From Streptomyces sp. CB01881 (GTDB taxonomy: Bacteria; Actinomycetota; Actinomycetes; Streptomycetales; Streptomycetaceae): a stretch of DNA of 64,000 nucleotides. Each line of letters begins with the position of its first letter. The stretch's first letter is position 1. The DNA is taken from the NCBI RefSeq assembly GCF_002953255.1, contig NZ_CP026498.1, positions 671,130 to 735,129 of the forward strand. The letters run 5' to 3'. The notes under the pieces are model-generated. The model was not told the DNA's origin. It saw nothing but the letters and a program-made list of their open reading frames with translations, and did not search any database. Positions 58,955-64,000 of the stretch are shown here, piece by piece. A program made the translations under genes and the position numbers.

Positions 58955-60240
58955 CGCTGCGCCGTCAGATCGCCACCGCCGTCGCCGCGATCTCCGTCCT
59001 GGTCGCCGTCACGGTCGGCCTGCTGGTCCACCAGGCGATGGTGCGCCAGCACATGGACCAGGCCCGGGCGTCCGCGCTGGCCGCGCTGGAATCGTCGCTC
59101 GGGGCGTACAAGCGCGGCGAGGTCGCCGGCCAGGGCGCCGCGGTGAACGACCCGGAGCTGCCCGAACGGCTCCGCACGCTGGTGGCGGACAACCGGCAGG
59201 GGTCCCTCCTGGCGGCCGGGCCGCAGGGCGAGGCCATGTGGGCGGCCGGCCCGGTCCAGAACGGGGCGCTCTCCGTCCGGGTGGACTTCGCGCAGGACCG
59301 GCAGGCCATCGCCGACCTCGACCGGATCATCCTGATCACCGTCACCGCCTCGGTCTTCACCACGGTGCTGGGCGGGGTGCTGGTCGCGGACCGGATCAGC
59401 CGCCGGCTGCGGACCGCCGCGGCGGCCGCGCGCGGGATCGCCACCGGGCGGACGGACACCCGGATCGGTGAGCTCGTCGACGGGCGGGACGAGGTCGCCG
59501 ACCTCGCGGCGGCGGTCGACTCGATGTCCCGGGCGCTGCACCGCCGGCTGGAGGACGAGCAGCAGTTCACCGCGGACGTGGCGCACGAGCTGCGCACCCC
59601 GCTCACCGGGCTGGTGACGGCGGCCGAACTGCTGCCGCCCGGCCGGCCGACCGAGCTGGTCCGGGACCGGGTGCAGGCGCTGCGCTCGCTGGTGGAGGAC
59701 CTGCTGGAGGTCTCCCGGCTCGATGCCGACGCCGAGACGCCCTACCTGTCGGCGGTGCCGCTCGAACGGGCGGTCCGCCGCACCGTCGCGCTGACGGGGC
59801 TGGCCGTGACGGTGACCGGCGAGGCCGATGCGGTGGTCCGCACCGACCTGCGCCGGCTGGACCGCATCCTGGGCAACCTGCTGGTGAACGCGGACCGGCA
59901 CGGCAGCGGCCCCGTGCTGCTGGGCGTGGACGGGTTGCGGATCACCGTGCGCGATCACGGGGCCGGCTTCCCGGAGGACCTGCTGCGGCGCGGACCCCAA
60001 CGGTTCCGGACCGGTGCGCGCGAGCGCGGGCGCGGCCACGGGCTGGGCCTGACGATCGCACAGGGCCACGCCCGGGTGATCGGAGCGGCCCTGACGTTCG
60101 CCAACCACCCCGACGGCGGCGCGGTGGCGACCCTGCTCCTGCCGGCCGCGGCGGAGCACGACGGGACGGAGCACGACGGGTCGGAGCGGGTCGGAGCGGA
60201 GCAGGACGGGCCCGACGACGAGGAACCGCAGGGCTCCTAG
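58951..60240 (+). CDS. HAMP-domain sensor histidine kinase, CseC-like
   Basis: A 429-residue membrane kinase: TM1 (about 5-27, AVAAISVLVAVTVGLLVHQA), a small extracellular sensor, TM2 (about 130-150), HAMP (DRISRRLRTAAAAARGIATG), HisKA with phospho-acceptor His in VAHELRTPLTGLV (about 211), and HATPase (LGNLLVNADRHGSG, VRDHGAGFPEDLL, GRGHGLGLTIAQGHARV). The C-terminal tail repeats EHDG/ERVG/EQDG acidic units. It is coupled by a 4-nt overlap to the regulator. In CseBC systems the signal is cell-envelope stress leading to sigE expression; no sigE lies here. Confidence 0.9.
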   Translation: MTLRRQIATAVAAISVLVAVTVGLLVHQAMVRQHMDQARASALAALESSLGAYKRGEVAGQGAAVNDPELPERLRTLVADNRQGSLLAAGPQGEAMWAAGPVQNGALSVRVDFAQDRQAIADLDRIILITVTASVFTTVLGGVLVADRISRRLRTAAAAARGIATGRTDTRIGELVDGRDEVADLAAAVDSMSRALHRRLEDEQQFTADVAHELRTPLTGLVTAAELLPPGRPTELVRDRVQALRSLVEDLLEVSRLDADAETPYLSAVPLERAVRRTVALTGLAVTVTGEADAVVRTDLRRLDRILGNLLVNADRHGSGPVLLGVDGLRITVRDHGAGFPEDLLRRGPQRFRTGARERGRGHGLGLTIAQGHARVIGAALTFANHPDGGAVATLLLPAAAEHDGTEHDGSERVGAEQDGPDDEEPQGS

Positions 60241-60290
60241 CACGGGACCACTCGCAGTTTTCGGTGGAGCGAGCACAAGCCTTGAACCAG

Positions 60291-60304
60291 TGGGAGCGGT
60301 TCCA
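60291..60304. promoter_or_regulatory. Degenerate CebR box before the GH6 relic
   Basis: TGGGAGCGGTTCCA, two mismatches from the 14-bp CebR operator TGGGAGCGCTCCCA, about 50 nt upstream of the original GH6 start. In Streptomyces CebR represses cellulase genes until cello-oligosaccharides are present, so the box fits the former gene. The mismatches fall in the right half and may weaken binding. Confidence 0.55.
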
Positions 60305-60352
60305 TCAGTCGGCGCGCCGCCAGCGGCGCGTCCTTGCTGTGAGGAGTCGCTC

Positions 60353-61032
60353 ATGCGACACCCCCGCACATCGGAGCACTCTCGATCGGCGCGGCACTCA
60401 CCCTGGTGAGCGCCGCGTTCGCGGTGGCGAGTGCGGACCCCGGCGCCGCGGCCACACCCGTCTGCTCCGTGGCCTACAGCACGGTCAACGAGTGGGCCGG
60501 CGGCTTCCAGGGCTCCGTCACCATCACCAACAACGGTGCGGCGCTCGATGGTTGGACTCTCGGCTTCGACCTCCCGGGAGACCGGAAGGTCACCCGGGGC
60601 CGGGGCGCCCGGTGGTCCCAGTCCGGCAGTCGCGTCACGGCCGGGAACGAGACCTGGAACGGCTCGCTCGGCACCGGCGCGAGGACGAGCGTCGACGCCT
60701 ACGTGGACGGCGGCCGCTACGACCGTCGGCTGCAGAGCGGCAACTGGTGCACCCAGGCCGGTGCCGGCCTCGGCGAGCGGCCGCAGGCGGCCCCGGCCCC
60801 GGGCATCGACGCGTACGTCTGGATGAAGCCGCCGGGCGAGTCGGACGGGGTCGGCAAGCTGATCCCGAACAACGAGGGCAAGGGCTTCGACCGGATGTGC
60901 GACCCGACGTACACCGGCAACCCGCGGAACAACAACCACATGTCGGGCGCCCTGCCGGACGCCCCGCTCTCCGGCCAGTGGTTCTCCGCGCAGTTCCAGG
61001 AGCTGCTGAAGAACGCCTACCCGGCGCTGTGA
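60353..61032 (+). pseudogene. Secreted cellulase relic: CBM2 fused to the C-terminal third of a GH6 cellobiohydrolase
   Basis: The likely original ATG (60353, GAGGAG 7 nt upstream) is in a different frame from the signal peptide (IGALSIGAALTLVSAAFAVA), so a frameshift hit the start. The next open frame is from a GTG at 60406: a CBM2 module (CSVAYSTVNEWAGGFQGSVT ... TWNGSLGTGA, about residues 20-85) joined directly to the end of a GH6 domain (VDAYVDGGRYDRRLQSGNWC, PGIDAYVWMKPPGESDG, EGKGFDRMCDPTYTG, GQWFSAQFQELLKNAYPAL). The central GH6 barrel with its catalytic Asp residues is missing. No catalysis is expected. Confidence 0.8.
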
Positions 61033-61053
61033 GCCGACCCGTCCGGTGAGTGG

Positions 61054-61095
61054 CCCGCGGCCGGCCGGAGCCTGCCGGTTCCGGCCGGCCGCGGG
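61054..61095. terminator. Perfect 16-bp bidirectional terminator
   Basis: 61054-61069 pairs exactly with 61080-61095 around a 10-nt loop, between the cellulase relic (stop 61032) and the convergent cebR stop (61114). Confidence 0.75.
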
Positions 61096-61113
61096 GCCCT
61101 CGGCGCGCCGAGG

Positions 61114-62136
61114 TCAGGACGACTCGCGGACCACCAGCCGCGTCGGGAGCACCAGGCGGGACTGCTCCTCGCCGGTTCCGGCGATCTGCTGGAGCAGGAC
61201 GCGGGCCATCGTGCGGCCCATCTCCTCGATCGGCTGGCGGACGCTGGTCAGCGGCGGGTCCAGGTGCCGGGCGACCGGTGAGTCGTCGACGCCGACCAGC
61301 GCGACGTCCCGGGGCACCTCGCGGCCACGGGCGCGCAGGGTGGCCCGGGCACCCGCCGCCATGACGTCGGAGGCGGCGAAGACGGCGTCGAGGTCCGGGC
61401 AGCGGTCCAGGAGTTCGCCCATGGCCCGGCGGCCGCCCTCCTCGGTGAAGTCGCCGGTGGCGACCAGTGCGTCGTCGCCCGGCAGCCCGGCGGCCGCGAG
61501 CCCCCGGCGGTAGCCGTCCAGGCGGCCGTGGGCGGCGTCCATGTCCAGCGGGCCGGTGATGGTGGCGATCCGGCGGCGGCCGCGCCCGGCCAGGTGCTCG
61601 ACGGCCGAGCGGCCCGCCCCGACGTTGTCGGAGTCGACGTAGGCGACCGGCTCGTGCTCCGAACGGCGGCCGTTGAGCACGGCGGGCAGGCCGAGGTCGC
61701 GCACGAGGTCCGGCAGCGGGTCGTCCCGGTGGACGGACACCAGCAGCACGCCGTCCACGCGCTGGGCGGCGAGGTACTGCTCGAAGCGCTGCCGCTCCTG
61801 GTCGGTGCGGATCAGCGTGAGCAGCAACTGCTTGTCCGCCTGGCCGAGTTCGGCACTCACCCCGCGGATGATGTCCAGGAAGTAGGGCTCGGCGAACAGC
61901 CGGGCCTCGGTCTCCGGGACGACCAGCGCCACCGCGTCCGTCCGACTGCCCGCCAGGGCCCGCGCCGCCCGGTTGGGGACGTAGCCGAGCTCCGCGACGG
62001 CCCGGGCGACCGCCTCCCGTGCCTGCTCGCTCACCCGGGGCGAGCCGTTGATCACCCGGGACACCGTGCCGCGGCCGACCCCGGCGCGCGCCGCGACCTC
62101 CTCCAGGGTGGGCCTGCCGGTCTGCCGTCCGCTCAC
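61114..62136 (-). CDS. cebR: LacI-family repressor CebR (cellulose/cello-oligosaccharide utilisation)
   Basis: A 340-residue LacI-type regulator: N-terminal HTH (TLEEVAARAGVGRGTVSRVI, about 8-27, and SEQAREAVARAVAELGYVPN) and a periplasmic-binding-protein-like effector domain (DAVALVVPETEARLFAEPYF, HRDDPLPDLVRDLGLPAVLN, FAASDVMAAGARATLRARGR, VGVDDSPVARHLDPPLTSVR). It is near-identical in pattern to Streptomyces CebR, which binds TGGGAGCGCTCCCA and is released by cellobiose or cellotriose. The GTG at 62136 has GGGAGG upstream. It is divergent from cebE with two operators between them. Confidence 0.9.
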   Translation of the reverse strand: MSGRQTGRPTLEEVAARAGVGRGTVSRVINGSPRVSEQAREAVARAVAELGYVPNRAARALAGSRTDAVALVVPETEARLFAEPYFLDIIRGVSAELGQADKQLLLTLIRTDQERQRFEQYLAAQRVDGVLLVSVHRDDPLPDLVRDLGLPAVLNGRRSEHEPVAYVDSDNVGAGRSAVEHLAGRGRRRIATITGPLDMDAAHGRLDGYRRGLAAAGLPGDDALVATGDFTEEGGRRAMGELLDRCPDLDAVFAASDVMAAGARATLRARGREVPRDVALVGVDDSPVARHLDPPLTSVRQPIEEMGRTMARVLLQQIAGTGEEQSRLVLPTRLVVRESS

Positions 62137-62225
62137 TGCCTCGCGCCTCCCGTTACCGCCGTCTCCCCCGTATGAAACCGCGTCCGCCGGCGGTCCGGTC
62201 AAGCCGGTCGGCACGGCGGAGAATA

Positions 62226-62239
62226 TGGGAGCGCTCCCA
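62226..62239. promoter_or_regulatory. CebR operator, perfect
   Basis: TGGGAGCGCTCCCA, a perfect 14-bp palindrome, 90 nt upstream of the cebR start and 231 nt before cebE. It probably gives cebR autoregulation. Confidence 0.9.
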
Positions 62240-62380
62240 TTCTAGATCACGAGCGGGCGCCGTCACCACGGGTGCATTCAGGAAGTGGCGACCACAGCCC
62301 CGCCCGAAGCCGACGGAAGCCAATTCGGGTTCATCTCTTGACATCCGGTCACCTCGGGCAGGAACCTTCCGGCTGTGGCG

Positions 62381-62394
62381 TGGGAGCGCTCCCA
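62381..62394. promoter_or_regulatory. CebR operator, perfect, cebE-proximal
   Basis: A second perfect TGGGAGCGCTCCCA, 76 nt upstream of the cebE ATG and 142 nt from the first box. Repression of the cebEFG operon by CebR is expected from this site. Two boxes at this distance could allow looping. Confidence 0.9.
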
Positions 62395-62469
62395 TGAACG
62401 GCCGGGTCACCGCCGGCCCGCCAGAGCCCACCGGCGCACCCCAGCACCATCCCGGACGAGGAGAGTGGC

Positions 62470-63810
62470 ATGCGCAGCAGCAACACCGGCACCACCACCA
62501 GACACCGGCGCCTGAGCGCCGTCGCGGCCCTGACCGCCACGGCGGCCCTGCTGGCCGGATGCGGCAGCAGCGGTGACACCGGCGCCGCCGGCGACGGCGG
62601 GACGATCACGCTGCGCGTCGGCACCTTCGGTTCCTTCGGCTACGACAACGAGACCGGGGCGAAGCTCTACGCCGAGTACGAGAAGCTGCACCCCAACATC
62701 AAGATCGTCGAGTCCAACGTCGCCGACGGCCAGAAGTACTGGGACACCCTCAAGCTGCGGCTCTCCCGGGACAGCGGCCTCGCCGACATCCAGGCCGTCG
62801 AGGTCGGCTTCATCGCCGAGGCCACCGGCCCCACCCTGGCCGGCAAGTGGGTGGACCTCGGGAAGACCGGCGGCGCGGACGTCAACGCCTTCCTCGACTG
62901 GAAGACCCGGCAGGCCACCACCCCGGACGGCAAGGTCATCGGCCTCGGCACCGACATCGGCCCGATGGCCGTCTGCTACAACAAGGACCTCTTCGCCAAG
63001 GCCGGCCTGCCCACCGACCGGGCGCAGGTCGGCGCGCTCTGGGCGGGCAGCTGGGACAGGTTCCTGGAGACCGGCCGCGCCTACCAGGCCAAGGCCCCCG
63101 AGGGCACCGCGTTCCACGACTCGGCGAGCGGCCTGTTCAACGCCGTGATCTCCAGCGAGCCGGTCCAGTACGCCAATGCCAAGGGCGAGTTGGACTACCA
63201 GAACAGCCCGGGCGTCAAGAAGGCCTGGTCCATCGCCACCGCGGCGGCGACCGGCGGGATCACGGCGAAGCTGCGCCAGTTCGACGAGAAGGGCACCTGG
63301 AACGCGGGCTTCAAGAACGCGAAGTTCGCCACCGTCGCCTGCCCGAGCTGGATGACCGGCATCATCAAGGAGCAGGCCGGGCCCGAGAACCAGGGCAAGT
63401 GGGACATCGCCCCGGCCCCCGTCGCGGGCAACTGGGGCGGGTCGTTCCTCGCCGTGCCCAAGTCGGGCGCGCACGTCGAGGAGGCCGCGAAGCTGGCGGC
63501 CTGGCTGACCGCACCGGCCCAGCACGCCAAGGTGTTCGGGGTCAACGGCAACATCCCCTCCTCGAAGGACACGCTGGCCTCGGCCGCCGTCCAGGATGCC
63601 AAACTGGCCTATTTCGGCGACACCCCGGTCGGCCGGATCTACTCCGAGGCCGCGGCCGGCATCAGGGCCGTGCCGATCAGCCGCTGGGACGGCCAGGTGA
63701 AGACCTTCATCACCGACAACGGGATCCTCGACATCGAGCAGCGCGGGACCGATCCCGCGCAGGCCTGGGCCAACGTCCAGAAGCTGATCGACGACAAGAT
63801 CCAGAAGTAG
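62470..63810 (+). CDS. cebE: Cello-oligosaccharide ABC transporter substrate-binding lipoprotein CebE
   Basis: A 446-residue lipoprotein of ABC family CUT1: signal with lipobox LLAGC (lipid-attached Cys31), then the binding-protein fold (RVGTFGSFGYDNETGAKLYA, IQAVEVGFIAEATGPTLAGK, GLGTDIGPMAVCYNKDLFAK, WKTRQATTPDGKVI, PAPVAGNWGGSFLAVPKSG, FGVNGNIPSSKDTL). It binds cellobiose and cellotriose and passes them to CebF/CebG permeases. GAGGAGAGTGGC precedes the ATG. cebF would be expected next, but the window ends 190 nt after the stop. Confidence 0.92.
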   Translation: MRSSNTGTTTRHRRLSAVAALTATAALLAGCGSSGDTGAAGDGGTITLRVGTFGSFGYDNETGAKLYAEYEKLHPNIKIVESNVADGQKYWDTLKLRLSRDSGLADIQAVEVGFIAEATGPTLAGKWVDLGKTGGADVNAFLDWKTRQATTPDGKVIGLGTDIGPMAVCYNKDLFAKAGLPTDRAQVGALWAGSWDRFLETGRAYQAKAPEGTAFHDSASGLFNAVISSEPVQYANAKGELDYQNSPGVKKAWSIATAAATGGITAKLRQFDEKGTWNAGFKNAKFATVACPSWMTGIIKEQAGPENQGKWDIAPAPVAGNWGGSFLAVPKSGAHVEEAAKLAAWLTAPAQHAKVFGVNGNIPSSKDTLASAAVQDAKLAYFGDTPVGRIYSEAAAGIRAVPISRWDGQVKTFITDNGILDIEQRGTDPAQAWANVQKLIDDKIQK

Positions 63811-64000
63811 CGGGCACCCGGGGCCCCCGGCCGTCGGACGGCCCCGGAGCAGCTGTCACGGGCCGCCTGCCGTCTGTCGCGGACCACGCACGCACACCCG
63901 CGGGCGGCCCCGGCGGGCGACACGCGCCCCGGGCCACCACGGGCGCCGAGGCCCCCGCCGAACGGACCATCCCACCCCACGGGCAGCCCCACCCCACGGG
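63811..64000. other. Right-edge intergenic stretch after cebE
   Basis: 190 bp of GC-rich sequence with no start codon in a good context. An inverted GCCGTCGGACGGC (63829-63841) just after the stop might attenuate transcription between cebE and the expected cebF outside the window. Confidence 0.4.

Overview
The window is 64 kb of very GC-rich actinobacterial DNA (GTG starts, strong GC bias at third codon positions). CebR/CebE cellobiose uptake, a mycothiol-linked aldehyde dehydrogenase, DUF2252, DUF5685, a class F sortase, an Rpf/LysM muralytic protein and a SpoIIE phosphatase with PAS/GAF domains together point to the Streptomycetaceae (Streptomyces or Kitasatospora). No rRNA, tRNA, CRISPR array or prophage was recognised. 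I found no complete biosynthetic cluster.

Layout. 0-7 kb: housekeeping-like genes (DUF2809, DUF2252, an alpha/beta hydrolase), a translationally coupled HTH-cupin regulator and DHA2 efflux pump, and a YCII/DGPF gene paired with an ECF42-type sigma factor. 7-14.5 kb: an accessory and decayed region. It holds a truncated CHAT-domain gene running into an aegerolysin-like fragment, a probable IS200/IS605 right-end relic, a frameshifted IS5-type transposase, a DUF5685 protein with a cysteine-rich tail, and an intact-looking TnpB element whose right end supplies the last codons of a secreted esterase. 14.8-26 kb: small redox and metabolic genes, including a mycothiol-linked formaldehyde detoxification pair, a P450-ferredoxin pair, a PhzF homologue and a ferredoxin reductase-like flavoprotein. 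26-38 kb: a secreted TAP-type peptidase, an MFS pump, a Tat-exported molybdenum hydroxylase pair (IorB/IorA-like), a membrane-anchored HTH protein, an SDR enzyme, a broken small secreted protein and an RpfA-like protein with a probable c-di-AMP riboswitch leader. 39-45 kb: a LuxR-type two-component system whose kinase carries an unusual C-terminal membrane domain, and a PAS/GAF/SpoIIE phosphatase. 45-55 kb: mixed genes (PQQ-like propeller, kinase-like protein without a P-loop, Nei glycosylase, USP, M43 protease, F420 oxidoreductase, mini-DivIVA protein). 55-60 kb: a surface protein and class F sortase, then a lipoprotein/OmpR regulator/histidine kinase operon resembling cseA-cseB-cseC without sigE. 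60-64 kb: a cellulose-utilisation locus with a GH6 cellobiohydrolase wrecked by an internal deletion, cebR, and cebE at the edge of the window.

Regulation seen in the sequence: two perfect CebR boxes between cebR and cebE and a degenerate one before the broken cellulase; paired 15-bp repeats upstream of the two-component kinase; several convergent gene pairs closed by long GC-rich hairpins; and a TTGACC-17-TATGCT promoter that excludes the longest reading of the IorB-like gene. All functional calls rest on motif and family recognition by eye; no database search was possible.
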